From Sphingopyxis sp. JAI128 (GTDB lineage Bacteria; Pseudomonadota; Alphaproteobacteria; Sphingomonadales; Sphingomonadaceae), in contig NZ_JACHDA010000001.1 in NCBI RefSeq assembly GCF_014207235.1, positions 682,001-746,000 on the forward strand: 64,000 bases of DNA, in the 5' to 3' direction. This document shows, piece by piece, positions 7,762-16,060 of the stretch; position 1 is the first letter of the stretch, and each line of letters opens with the position of its first letter. The notes under the pieces are model-generated. The model saw only the letters and a program-made list of their open reading frames with translations. It was not told the DNA's origin and did not search any database. Position numbers and translations under genes: made by a program.

Positions 7762-8229
7762 ATGAAGAAGATCAAATTTCTCACCGCCGGCCTGATCGCC
7801 GCGATGATGGTTCCGGCCGTCGCGCAGGCACAGACCCGCGATATCCGCGAAGACCGCCGGGACGTTCGCGAGGAACGCCGCGAATATCGCGACGCCGTGC
7901 GCTACGGAGACCGTAGCGACGTTCGCGAAGAGCGCCGCGAGTATCGCGACGCCAAGCGTGACCTGCGCGACAGCAAGCGCGACTGGCGCCGCGACACGCG
8001 CTACCAGAATTATCGGGCGCCCTTCCGCTACCAGCAGTTCCGCGTCGGCGCGACGCTCCGTTCGAACTATTATACCCCGGCCTATCGTCCGGCCTGGGAC
8101 AGCCGCTGGGGCGTTCCGCGGGCGGGTCGCAACCTGACCTATGTCCGCCACTATAACGACCTGTTGCTCGTCAATATGCGAAGCGGCAAGGTCGTGCGGG
8201 TTTACCGCAACCACTTCCGGTGGCGCTAA
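7762..8229 (+). CDS. RcnB-like exported protein with charged repeat
   Basis: 155 residues. A Sec signal peptide (about 1-23, ending VAQAQ) precedes an extremely charged region. DVREERREYRDA occurs twice (about residues 34-45 and 53-64), with further RDxR variants around it. The C-terminal part (about 95-155) has the RcnB-family layout: FRVGATLRSNYY, then LTYVRHYNDLLLVNMRSGKVV. RcnB proteins are periplasmic and were first linked to nickel/cobalt homeostasis, but many homologues have no known role. GGATTGAAAGGAATGG precedes the ATG. A strong terminator follows, so it is monocistronic. Confidence 0.7.
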   Translation: MKKIKFLTAGLIAAMMVPAVAQAQTRDIREDRRDVREERREYRDAVRYGDRSDVREERREYRDAKRDLRDSKRDWRRDTRYQNYRAPFRYQQFRVGATLRSNYYTPAYRPAWDSRWGVPRAGRNLTYVRHYNDLLLVNMRSGKVVRVYRNHFRWR

Positions 8230-8245
8230 CCGTTCAAGACAGGGA

Positions 8246-8276
8246 GGGCCGGACGAGCGATCGTCCGGCCCTTTTA
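8246..8276 (+). terminator. Rho-independent terminator
   Basis: GGGCCGGACGA (8246-8256) and TCGTCCGGCCC (8261-8271) form a perfect 11-bp stem with a GCGA loop, followed by TTTTATT. It ends the RcnB-like transcript. Confidence 0.9.
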
Positions 8277-8460
8277 TTGCGGTGGTGGATGACGGCTTCG
8301 GGATAGCGCAGGAAGCCGAAATTGCCGCCTTCGGTTATGGAGGGTCGATTCCGTAATCCGGTTGGCCGGGCGGCGGCGCGGTTATTTCAAAGGTCAGGAA
8401 AAGTCAGCCTTGTGCAGCCGCCATTTGTCGCGCTCTGCTGACATGCCGCGCCCCGTTCGT

Positions 8461-8560
8461 GCGCGCATCCATAAACCCGGAAACGCGCGCTTTTGCCTAC
8501 ATAGAGAAAGAGCCACGATGAAGGCTGGCACAGCCGGATAATGTAGGACAGCGTTTTTTT
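8461..8560 (+). other. Structured gene-free stretch, possible small RNA
   Basis: From the terminator at 8246 to 8757 no convincing gene is seen. Within it, GCGCGC (8461-8466) can pair with GCGCGC (8485-8490) followed by TTTT. Next, CCTACAT (8496-8502) is the exact complement of ATGTAGG (8541-8547), enclosing smaller AGCC/GGCT stems, and a run of seven T follows at 8554-8560. This could be a short terminated RNA or two nested terminators. No promoter is clear. Confidence 0.3.
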
Positions 8561-8599
8561 GCCTCGCGGAGAGCGGACGTGGGGTGGATTCCAGACATT

Positions 8600-8673
8600 C
8601 GTCATCGCGAACTTGATCCAGGCCCCACAGCGGCGCTGGCGGTTATGGACCCCGGATCAAGTCGGGGGTGACA
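8600..8673. repeat. REP-like paired repeat, copy A
   Basis: Two inverted copies of a unit resembling GTCACCCCGGATTTGATC... / TGGACCCCGGATCAAGTC. The left copy (about 8600-8629) is degenerate and the right copy (8646-8673) is good. The same pair occurs at 15907-15978, so this is a dispersed intergenic element. Confidence 0.6.
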
Positions 8674-8757
8674 AGCAAAGAAACGTCCTCCCCCTGACTT
8701 CGCCACAGGGAGGACATTATGTCTGCAACGCTCGTTGCCGTCGTCGGTCCCCCGCCG

Positions 8758-9216
8758 TCAATCGCCCCAAATATGATCGGTCTGGATCCAGCCCTTGCGA
8801 CCGTTTACGGCGAAGAGGCACCAGCCGTTCTTGCAATCGCTGATCCGGCCGACGACGCCGGGTTCGGCGCGATAGGCGACCGCCGCCGAAACGCTCGCAT
8901 CCTCGCGCATCGGACGGATTTCGCCAGTCACGATCGCGGTACGCGTGCGACTGAGCAGCCGCGCCGCCATCCAGCCTTGCGTCCCGTCAGGGTCCTCGAC
9001 CTTGCGCCAGTTTTCGTGGCGCGCGATTACCTTTACCGGCAAGTCCTTTCGTCGATACTCCCACATCACCGGGACGTCGGGCGACGGCCCCTTGCGCATC
9101 CGCGCCTTATCGACGCTGATCGACGCCCAATAAGGCAGTTCGACGTCGGATTGCGCGGTGGCCGGTCCCACGGTGGCCATCAGCGCGGCGGCGGCTAATA
9201 TCTGGCGGCTGGTCAT
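8758..9216 (-). CDS. Exported SH3-domain protein
   Basis: 152 residues. A signal peptide (about 1-21, ending GPATAQS) is followed by two bacterial SH3-like repeats: ISVDKARMRKGPSPDVPVMW...WRKVEDPDGTQGWM at about 33-85, and a weaker one ending NGWCLFAVNGRKGWIQTDHIWG. Such periplasmic SH3 proteins (SH3_4/DUF1058 type) probably bind peptidoglycan or protein partners. It is divergent from the 2-hydroxyacid dehydrogenase gene with a short gap. No partner gene is apparent. Confidence 0.8.
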   Translation of the reverse strand: MTSRQILAAAALMATVGPATAQSDVELPYWASISVDKARMRKGPSPDVPVMWEYRRKDLPVKVIARHENWRKVEDPDGTQGWMAARLLSRTRTAIVTGEIRPMREDASVSAAVAYRAEPGVVGRISDCKNGWCLFAVNGRKGWIQTDHIWGD

Positions 9217-9342
9217 CGCATTGCCTTGTCAAACTCATATCGGCATTTCAACCGCTCACCGCGCAAAAGGCTGCGTTCATCCCCAGCCTTTTCCTTGCCC
9301 GCGCTCTTGACCGCCGCGCCGCGCCGCGCTCTATCGACGGCC

Positions 9343-10341
9343 ATGCCAGATTCCTCCCGCCCCAAGCGTCCCCGCGTCATCGTCACCCGTCAGCTGATGC
9401 CGCATGTCGAAGCGCGCATGGCCGAACTCTTCGATGTCGCGCTGTCGGCGCACGACCATGCCTTCACGCGCGACGAATTGAAGGCCGCCGTTGCCGACTG
9501 CGATGTGTTTGTACCCACCGTGACCGACGAGATCGACGCGGACGTGATCGCGGCAGCGGGCGAGCGCCTGAAACTGATTGCCAATTTCGGGGCGGGCGTC
9601 GACCATATCGACCTCGCCGCCGCGCGCGCCAAGGGCATCATGGTGTCGAACACGCCGGGGGTGTTCACCGAGGACACCGCCGACATGACGATGGCGCTGA
9701 TCCTCAGCGTACCGCGCCGGCTGGCGGAGGGCGAGAAACTTATGCGCTCGGGCCAATGGGCCGGCTGGGCGCCGAGCGCGATGCTGGGCCACCGCGTCGG
9801 CGGGAAGTTGCTCGGCATCATCGGCATGGGGCGCATCGGACTGGCGGTCGCGCACCGCGCGCGCGCGTTCGGCCTGTCGATCCATTATCACAACCGGCGG
9901 CGCTTGCCGGCGGCGATCGAGGAGGAGCTCGGCGCAAGCTATCATGCCAGCGTCGATACGCTGCTGCGCATCAGCGACGTCGTGACCATCCATTGCCCGC
10001 ACACCGCCGAGACGCACGAGATGGTCAACGCCGCCCGGATAAGCGCGATGAAGCCGACTGCCTATCTGATCAACACCGCGCGCGGCGAGATCATCGACGA
10101 AAAGGCGCTGGTCGCGGCGCTCCAGACCGGCCGCATCGCGGGCGCCGGGCTCGACGTCTATACGCACGAGCCCGCGGTCGACCCCGCGCTGCTCGCGCTC
10201 GACAATGTCGTGCTGCTGCCGCATCTGGGATCGGCAACGATCGAGGGACGCGAGGCGTCGGGCGAAAAGGTTATCGCCAATATACGCGCCTGGTGCGACG
10301 GCCACCGGCCGCCTGATCAGGTGCTGGAAGGATGGGCCTGA
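9343..10341 (+). CDS. D-2-hydroxyacid dehydrogenase (glyoxylate reductase type)
   Basis: 332 residues, NAD(P)H-dependent reduction of a 2-keto acid such as glyoxylate or hydroxypyruvate. The dinucleotide-binding motif is GIIGMGRIG (about 160-168), the substrate Arg is in NTARGEIIDE, the Glu in DVYTHEP, and the catalytic His in LPHLGSAT. The ATG at 9343 is preferred over 9226 because the 39 added residues are low-complexity and overlap the promoter area of the divergent SH3 gene, though no strong ribosome site is seen for either. Substrate preference is not certain. Confidence 0.85.
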   Translation: MPDSSRPKRPRVIVTRQLMPHVEARMAELFDVALSAHDHAFTRDELKAAVADCDVFVPTVTDEIDADVIAAAGERLKLIANFGAGVDHIDLAAARAKGIMVSNTPGVFTEDTADMTMALILSVPRRLAEGEKLMRSGQWAGWAPSAMLGHRVGGKLLGIIGMGRIGLAVAHRARAFGLSIHYHNRRRLPAAIEEELGASYHASVDTLLRISDVVTIHCPHTAETHEMVNAARISAMKPTAYLINTARGEIIDEKALVAALQTGRIAGAGLDVYTHEPAVDPALLALDNVVLLPHLGSATIEGREASGEKVIANIRAWCDGHRPPDQVLEGWA

Positions 10342-10380
10342 CCGCGCCGTCCGGCCACAATTCGTCCCCCGGTTCGGGGC

Positions 10381-10704
10381 TTAGCGCTGGCTGCATTTGA
10401 GGTCGATCGCCCGCATCGCCAGGTCGCTCGGATTTCCGCCTTCGCGCTCGACCTCTTCGTCGATGCAGCGTTGCCGCGGCGTGCGCCGGTCGGCGCTCCG
10501 GCCTTCACGCATCATTTGCAAAAGCGCCGCCAGTTCGCGCCGCTCGGCGTCGCTGAGGTCGCTTGGCTTCCTCGAGCCGCTGCGAAGAAGCTCATAATTT
10601 CGCCACGCCCGCTCGGCGGGTGTTTCCGCGTGCGCGCCGCCCGACCCGAGCGGGCCGAGCGCCAACGTCACCGCGACCGCCACCATTCGCCAGATGCGCT
10701 TCAT
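10381..10704 (-). CDS. Small exported protein, unknown function
   Basis: 107 residues with a signal peptide (about 1-26, ending GAHAET) and a short charged mature part with two cysteines (RQRCIDEEVE and DLKCSQR) that could form one disulfide. No family recognised. It lies convergent with the hydroxyacid dehydrogenase and follows the nitronate-monooxygenase-like gene's terminus without overlap. The natural-looking export signal and composition support a real gene. Confidence 0.6.
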   Translation of the reverse strand: MKRIWRMVAVAVTLALGPLGSGGAHAETPAERAWRNYELLRSGSRKPSDLSDAERRELAALLQMMREGRSADRRTPRQRCIDEEVEREGGNPSDLAMRAIDLKCSQR

Positions 10705-10745
10705 GCAACCACGTCCAGTCCGCTTCTGCGACGGCGAAGCGCTCG

Positions 10746-12149
10746 TCAGTCTCCCGTCAGGATCCGGTCGACCAGCTGCTTCACCGTTGGGGTGAAATTG
10801 TTCGAATAAAAGGGATCGGTCTTGAAGTTGAACGCGGCGTGGCCCGCGAACATCAGATTCTGTTCGACGTCGCCGCCATGCGCGATGTCCTGCAGCGTTT
10901 TCTGGATACAGAAGCTGCGCGGATCGGCCAGATAGCCGGTGGTGTAATCGTCATGGTCCTTCCACGACGAAAAACCGCAATGCGACAAGCAGCCCATGCA
11001 ATCGGTCTGGTCCTTGCGGATCATCGCCTTGTCGGCCTCGGTCACGAACACCACCGTGTTGTCGGGGGTCTTGAGCGCTTCGGTATAACCTTCGGCGAAC
11101 CAGTCGCGCGCGCGCGCGCGGTCGTGCGGAGTGACCCAGAAATTCTTGCCCTTCACCCCGACGTCGAGCTGGACGATATGGTCGCCCGCTTCCTGCTTCG
11201 AATAGGGAATCTGGCGTTCCGAACGCGCCTCGAGATCGCGGAGGAACGGATTGCGCACCGCGCTGGAATAGAAACCCGTCGGCGAAAAGCGATGGAGCAG
11301 CACGTCGCCGTCGTCGAGCGTGCGGAGACGATCCTTCCATTGTTGCGGGATCGGGCTTTCCTCGGTGAGCAGCGGACGCGTGCCATATTGGAAAGCGATC
11401 TGGCCGAGTTCGGGATTGTCGATCCAGTTTTCCCAATCGCGCAGATACCAGACGCCGCCCGCCATCACGATCGGCACGTCGTCCGCGATCCCCTCGGCGC
11501 GCATCGTTTCGCGCACCGCGGCGACGCGCGGATAGGGATCTTGCGGCACCAGCGGATCTTCGGCGTTCGACAGGCCGTTATGGCCGCCGGCGAGCCAGGG
11601 GTCTTCATACACTACCGCGCCGAGCAGGTGGGGAACCTTGCTGTAGGCGCGCTTCCACAAGGCACGGAAGGCGCGCGCCGAACTGATGATCGGCAGGTAC
11701 AGGACATTGTGCCGCGCAGCGATTTCGCTCAACTTGTAGGGCATGCCCGCGCCGCAGGTTACCCCGGCGACAAGACCCTTGGTCCGTTCGAGCACGCCTT
11801 CGAGGATTTGCTGCGCGCCGCCCATTTCCCAGAGAACGTTGATGTTGATCGCGCCCTTGCCGCCCGACACCTCATGCGCGCGCTCGACCTGCGCGACCGC
11901 GCCCTCGATCCCGTACTGGATCAATTCCTCGTGCCGCTCCTTGCGCGTCAGCGCACGATAGATTTGCGGAATGATCTTGCCTTCGGCGTCATAGCTGTCG
12001 GCATTGACCGCCGACACGGTGCCGATGCCGCCTGCCGCGGCCCACGCGCCGCTCGACATATGGTTGGTCGCCGACACGCCCTTGCCGCCTTCGACCAGCG
12101 GCCAGACTTCACGCCCGCCATAAAGGATGGGCTTCAAACCTTTGAACAC
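10746..12149 (-). CDS. Nitronate monooxygenase / 2-nitropropane dioxygenase family protein with Cys-rich tail
   Basis: 467 residues. FMN-dependent TIM-barrel family. The GVSATNHMSSG start, the TCGAGMPYKLSE segment and VPIVMAGGVWYLRD phosphate-binding region fit the nitronate monooxygenase group. It is about 100 residues longer than typical enzymes: the extra C-terminal part (about 385-467) carries DCMGCLSHCGFSSW and a further FCIQ cysteine. Three cysteines in C-x2-C-x3-C spacing could bind metal or an iron-sulfur cluster. The true substrate is unknown. The gene stands alone on the minus strand, downstream of the glycosyltransferase gene with an 84-base gap holding two small stems. Confidence 0.75.
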   Translation of the reverse strand: MFKGLKPILYGGREVWPLVEGGKGVSATNHMSSGAWAAAGGIGTVSAVNADSYDAEGKIIPQIYRALTRKERHEELIQYGIEGAVAQVERAHEVSGGKGAININVLWEMGGAQQILEGVLERTKGLVAGVTCGAGMPYKLSEIAARHNVLYLPIISSARAFRALWKRAYSKVPHLLGAVVYEDPWLAGGHNGLSNAEDPLVPQDPYPRVAAVRETMRAEGIADDVPIVMAGGVWYLRDWENWIDNPELGQIAFQYGTRPLLTEESPIPQQWKDRLRTLDDGDVLLHRFSPTGFYSSAVRNPFLRDLEARSERQIPYSKQEAGDHIVQLDVGVKGKNFWVTPHDRARARDWFAEGYTEALKTPDNTVVFVTEADKAMIRKDQTDCMGCLSHCGFSSWKDHDDYTTGYLADPRSFCIQKTLQDIAHGGDVEQNLMFAGHAAFNFKTDPFYSNNFTPTVKQLVDRILTGD

Positions 12150-12233
12150 TCTAAACCTTCTCTCTCTCCGCCCGTCCGCGATAGCGGACCGGCCCCCATT
12201 GCCGCTTGCGTAAGCGGAAATTGGCCCCGCTTG

Positions 12234-13406
12234 TCAATCGAAGCCGACCCAATTGCCGCTGAACGGCCCATAGCCTTGAAGGGCGCGAGCATAGAGCTTT
12301 TCATAGGCGCCGACCATATCGGATTCGTCGAACCGTGCCGCCGCGGCGCGCCGGTTGGCCGCGCCGATCGTGCGACGGAGCGCGGCGTCCGATGCCAGCC
12401 GCTTCAATGAATTGCGAAACGCCGTCTCGTCTTTTGCAATGAACGGGAGATTTTCGGGCGCGACCATCGCGGCAACGTCCCCGACATCCAGGCTGACTAC
12501 GGGCAGACCGGCTGCCATAGCCTCGATCACCGCGATGGGCGCCTGTTCGCTCAGCGACGTGAGCGCCAATATGTCGATATTCCCGATCCACCGGTGCGGA
12601 TCGGGCATGAATCCAGCCATCAGAAAACGATTGTCCCATCCGCAGACGACGGCTTCGGCGGCAATCGCAGCCCGTTCGGGCCCCTCGCCGACGATCACCA
12701 ACCGTGCCTGCGGGACCAGATGCGCCGCAAGCGCCACCAGCCGGGTCAGATTCTTCACCTTGCGCAATCCAGCCACCGTGCCGATGACGACATCGCCTTT
12801 CCGACGCTCCAGCCCGGGGATCGGGAGCGCCGGACCGTGACGATAGGCCGCCGTATCGATGCCGTTGCGGACCATCTGCACGAGGTCGCCCGCGCCCCAC
12901 TCCTCCGCCGCGATCCGCTCCAGCAGCGTCGAAGGCACGACGACCGATTGCGCCGTGCGCAGCGCCACCCGCCGGAAAAGGTTGCGTTTCCAGTTGCGAC
13001 GGATGCTCTCGTCCTCGTTGAAGCCATCCTCATGATGGATCAGCGGCGGCAGTCGATGCCGGCGCGAAAAGATACGATGCGCCATCACCCCGTCCATTGC
13101 GCCCCAGTTATAGCTGAGCACCAAGTCGAAGCCGCCCATGTATCGCGCCAGCATCCGATAGCGGTCAAGCGACGGCTTGCCGTGCAGTGGCGGCGCATCC
13201 TTCGGAAAATCGACGGCAATGGCAGGGTCGATGGCATCGCGGGCACCCAGCGCCTCGGGCATGGCCGAGAGGATCGTGTGACGCGCGCGACCCCCCATCA
13301 GGTTCATCAACCGAGCCGCGCGCGATTCCTTGCCGCCGAGCGAAAAGCTCGAATGGAGGTGCAGGATGCGGATCGGCCAAGGCGTATCGGGCGCGGCGGA
13401 ACTCAC
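12234..13406 (-). CDS. Family 4 glycosyltransferase
   Basis: 390 residues, GT-B fold, transferring a sugar from a nucleotide donor, probably for surface polysaccharide or glycolipid. The N-terminal ILHLHSSFSLGGKESRAARL segment has the GGKE acceptor loop. The C-terminal donor site shows VIGTVAGLRKVKNL, VIVGEGPER and the EQAPIAVIEAMAAGLPVV glutamate motif. The GTG at 13406 forms a GTGA overlap with the stop of the hydrolase gene upstream, and is preferred to the GTG at 13430. No other polysaccharide genes are nearby, so the product is unknown. Confidence 0.8.
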   Translation of the reverse strand: MSSAAPDTPWPIRILHLHSSFSLGGKESRAARLMNLMGGRARHTILSAMPEALGARDAIDPAIAVDFPKDAPPLHGKPSLDRYRMLARYMGGFDLVLSYNWGAMDGVMAHRIFSRRHRLPPLIHHEDGFNEDESIRRNWKRNLFRRVALRTAQSVVVPSTLLERIAAEEWGAGDLVQMVRNGIDTAAYRHGPALPIPGLERRKGDVVIGTVAGLRKVKNLTRLVALAAHLVPQARLVIVGEGPERAAIAAEAVVCGWDNRFLMAGFMPDPHRWIGNIDILALTSLSEQAPIAVIEAMAAGLPVVSLDVGDVAAMVAPENLPFIAKDETAFRNSLKRLASDAALRRTIGAANRRAAAARFDESDMVGAYEKLYARALQGYGPFSGNWVGFD

Positions 13407-14296
13407 GCTTGCGGAAGCTCCGCCACCCACGCGTCGATCGCCGCGCGGGCTTCGGGCTCGTCCATTGTCGGCGCATGGCCGACGCCGGGCACTTCGACGA
13501 GCCGCGCGTGCGTCAATTCAGCCACCATTTTCTCACCCGCGACCCGCGCGAGTATGTCCGACAAGGCGCCGCGCAGGATCAGCAACGGAACATCGCCCAG
13601 CGCACGATAGGCCGGCCACAGGTCGACGCCCGCGTCGCCGCCGTTCGGCACGCGAAGCGGCGCCGCGATCTGCTTGTCATAGTCTGTGACGATCCGCCCC
13701 TCGGCAGTCAGCCGGTGCGTCCGCTTGGTGAGCCGCAGCCAGTCGTGGATTCCATAGTCCGGATAAATGGCGGCATTGAGTTCGGAGAAGGCCCGCGCGG
13801 CGTGCATCCACGTCGGCTGGCTGCCCCCCGCACCGATGTAATCGCGGATCCGTTCCAGCCCCGCAGCCTCCAGTTCGGGACCGACGTCGTTCAACACCGC
13901 TCCGACAAGCCGCCCCGGCAATGTCGCGGCCATCAGCATCGAGACCAGCCCGCCGAGCGATGTCCCGATCGTCGCGAAACGGTCGATGCCCATTTCGTCG
14001 AGCAGCGCCACGACATCCTGCACATAGGTCAGCGGGACATAGGTCATCGGATCCTTGGCAAAGGCGCTCTCTCCACGGCCGCGAAACTCGATCACGATCA
14101 CCCGGCGATATTGGGCAAGGTGCGGGGCCAGCAGCTCGAAATCGCGCGCGTTTCGCGCAAGTCCCGGCATGCACAGGATCGGTGGCGCTTGCCCGGCCGC
14201 TTCGGGGCCCGCATAAACACGCGCATGCAGCCGGACACCGTCGGGCGACCACCAATAATGGTCCGACCATTCGCGGCGGCTTTCCTGTTTCGCCAA
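13403..14296 (-). CDS. Alpha/beta-fold hydrolase
   Basis: 297 residues. The nucleophile Ser113 sits in the elbow ATIGTSLGG; the acid is likely the Asp in LRGALSDIL, and the base His is in VPGVGHAPTMDEPEA. The oxyanion segment LCMPGLARNARDF is also present. Probably an esterase or a C-C bond hydrolase of the MhpC-like branch; the substrate is not determinable. It overlaps the downstream glycosyltransferase gene by 4 bases (operon), and is divergent from the astD-like gene. Confidence 0.85.
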   Translation of the reverse strand: MAKQESRREWSDHYWWSPDGVRLHARVYAGPEAAGQAPPILCMPGLARNARDFELLAPHLAQYRRVIVIEFRGRGESAFAKDPMTYVPLTYVQDVVALLDEMGIDRFATIGTSLGGLVSMLMAATLPGRLVGAVLNDVGPELEAAGLERIRDYIGAGGSQPTWMHAARAFSELNAAIYPDYGIHDWLRLTKRTHRLTAEGRIVTDYDKQIAAPLRVPNGGDAGVDLWPAYRALGDVPLLILRGALSDILARVAGEKMVAELTHARLVEVPGVGHAPTMDEPEARAAIDAWVAELPQA

Positions 14297-14451
14297 TATG
14301 GCACGTCCCCTTGCGTCAAGGCCTGTCCGTCCCGGCGCGCCGGGCTCGTCCCCATTCTATCGCGAACCCTGAGGCGCGGTGCAAGCGATCCGTCGCATGT
14401 TCGCAGCGCAGGTTGCCCCTGCCCGCTTTCACCGATAAGACGCGGGCGACC

Positions 14452-15897
14452 ATGAGCGAGCCCTTGATTTCCTTCGAACCCGCGACCGGCGAAGAGCTGT
14501 GGCGCGGTCCGGTCAGCGACGTCGATGCCGAAGTCGAGATCGCGCGCTGCGCCTGGCCCGAATGGGCGTCCAAACCCGTCACTTTCCGCGTCGAGGCGCT
14601 GCGCCGTTTCATCGACCGGGTCAAGGCCGAGGCCGAGCCATTCGCCGACCTGATCGCGCGTGAAACCGGAAAGCCACTATGGGAAGCGCGCACCGAGGTC
14701 GAATCGGTCGCGAACAAGGTCGATATTTCGGTCAAAGCCTATGCCGAGCGCACCCCGAACCGGCGGATCGAGGGGGCGATGGGGCTGCGCAACGCGGTGC
14801 GCCACAAGCCGCACGGCACGCTCGCCGTGCTCGGCCCCTATAATTTTCCGGCGCATCTTCCCAACGGGCATATCGTCCCAGCCTTGATCGCGGGCAATTC
14901 GGTGATCTTCAAACCGTCGGAAAAGACCCCGGCGGTCGGCGCGAAGCTCGTCGAACTCTTCCATAGCGCGGGCGTGCCGCAAGAAGTGCTGCGTCTCGTC
15001 ATTGGGGGGCCCGACACGGGCAAGGCGCTCGCGGGGCACAAGGGCATCGACGGGCTGTTGTTCACCGGTTCGGCGCGGACCGGGCTTGCGCTCAACCGCC
15101 AGTTCGCCGGTCAGCCCGGCAAGATGCTCGCGCTCGAAATGGGCGGCAACAATCCGATTATCGTGTGGGACACCGCCGACATCCGCACCGCGGCGATCAT
15201 CGTCGTCCAGTCGGCGTTCCTCAGCGCCGGTCAACGATGCAGCAACGCGCGGCGGCTGATCGTCAGGGACAGCCTTGCCGACCGGCTGATCGACGAGATC
15301 CGCGACCTTGCGAACCGGCTGATCGTCGACCATCCACATGCCGATCCGGCCCCCTATATGGGCCCCGTGATCGACAATGAGGCCGCAGACGGCCTGACCG
15401 AAAGCTTTCTGGTCCTGATGTCGAACGGCGGCAAGGTGATCCGCCACATGACGCGGCCCGTTACCGGGCGCCCCTTTCTGACGCCTGGGATCATCGACGT
15501 CACCGACATGCCCGAGCGCCCCGACATCGAATTGTTCGGCCCGCTGCTCCAGGTGATCCGTGTCGGCAGTTTCGAGGCGGCGATCGCCGAAGCGAACAAT
15601 ACCGCCTTCGGCCTGTCCGCCTCGCTGATCGGCGGGACACCCCAGCTTTACGACCAGTTCTGGGCCAACGCGCGCGCCGGGGTGATCAACTGGAACCGGC
15701 CGACCAACGGCGCCTCGTCCGCCGCGCCGTTCGGCGGAATCGGCCTGTCCGGCAACCACCGGCCGAGTGCCTTCTATGCGGCCGATTACTGCGCCTACCC
15801 GGTCGCAAGCTCGGAAAGCGATGCGATGCGCGCCTCGATCGGGGTGGGGCTGCGTGATCCCGAAGGATCGCAACTGGTGACGAAGAAGTATCTCTGA
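14452..15897 (+). CDS. astD: Succinylglutamate-semialdehyde dehydrogenase
   Basis: 481 residues, NAD-dependent oxidation of N-succinylglutamate semialdehyde in the arginine succinyltransferase pathway. Glu229 in LALEMGGNNP and Cys263 in SAGQRCSNARR are the catalytic pair. The GPYNFPAHLPNGHIVPAL segment and the GNNPIIVWD signature are typical of AstD rather than other aldehyde dehydrogenases. The ATG at 14452 begins MSEPLISFEPATGEEL, the usual AstD N-terminus. The other ast genes are not in the window, so it is a stand-alone copy here. Confidence 0.85.
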   Translation: MSEPLISFEPATGEELWRGPVSDVDAEVEIARCAWPEWASKPVTFRVEALRRFIDRVKAEAEPFADLIARETGKPLWEARTEVESVANKVDISVKAYAERTPNRRIEGAMGLRNAVRHKPHGTLAVLGPYNFPAHLPNGHIVPALIAGNSVIFKPSEKTPAVGAKLVELFHSAGVPQEVLRLVIGGPDTGKALAGHKGIDGLLFTGSARTGLALNRQFAGQPGKMLALEMGGNNPIIVWDTADIRTAAIIVVQSAFLSAGQRCSNARRLIVRDSLADRLIDEIRDLANRLIVDHPHADPAPYMGPVIDNEAADGLTESFLVLMSNGGKVIRHMTRPVTGRPFLTPGIIDVTDMPERPDIELFGPLLQVIRVGSFEAAIAEANNTAFGLSASLIGGTPQLYDQFWANARAGVINWNRPTNGASSAAPFGGIGLSGNHRPSAFYAADYCAYPVASSESDAMRASIGVGLRDPEGSQLVTKKYL

Positions 15898-15906
15898 GAA
15901 ACCCTC

Positions 15907-15978
15907 GTCACCCCGGATTTGATCCGGGGTCCATTTCAGCGGCGAAGGGATGGACCCCGGATCAAGTCCGGAGTGACG
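15907..15978. repeat. REP-like paired repeat, copy B
   Basis: GTCACCCCGGATTTGATCCG (from 15908) and its inverted partner TGGACCCCGGATCAAGTCCG (from 15951) are separated by 17 bases. Both halves are well preserved here and match the pair at 8600-8673. They can form one long hairpin between astD and the sulfate cluster. Confidence 0.7.
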
Positions 15979-16060
15979 ACGTGTCGGGGCAATTTTACCT
16001 TCACCACCGTCAATAAAGCCTGCTTTGCGCTTTCCCGGCGCGTGAACCATCTTCACCAGC

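Noticed and set aside
8559..8843. A plus-strand frame covering the REP-like repeat and the end of the SH3 gene
   Set aside because: It starts inside a T-run region, includes the repeat, and overlaps the convincing exported SH3 gene on the other strand.
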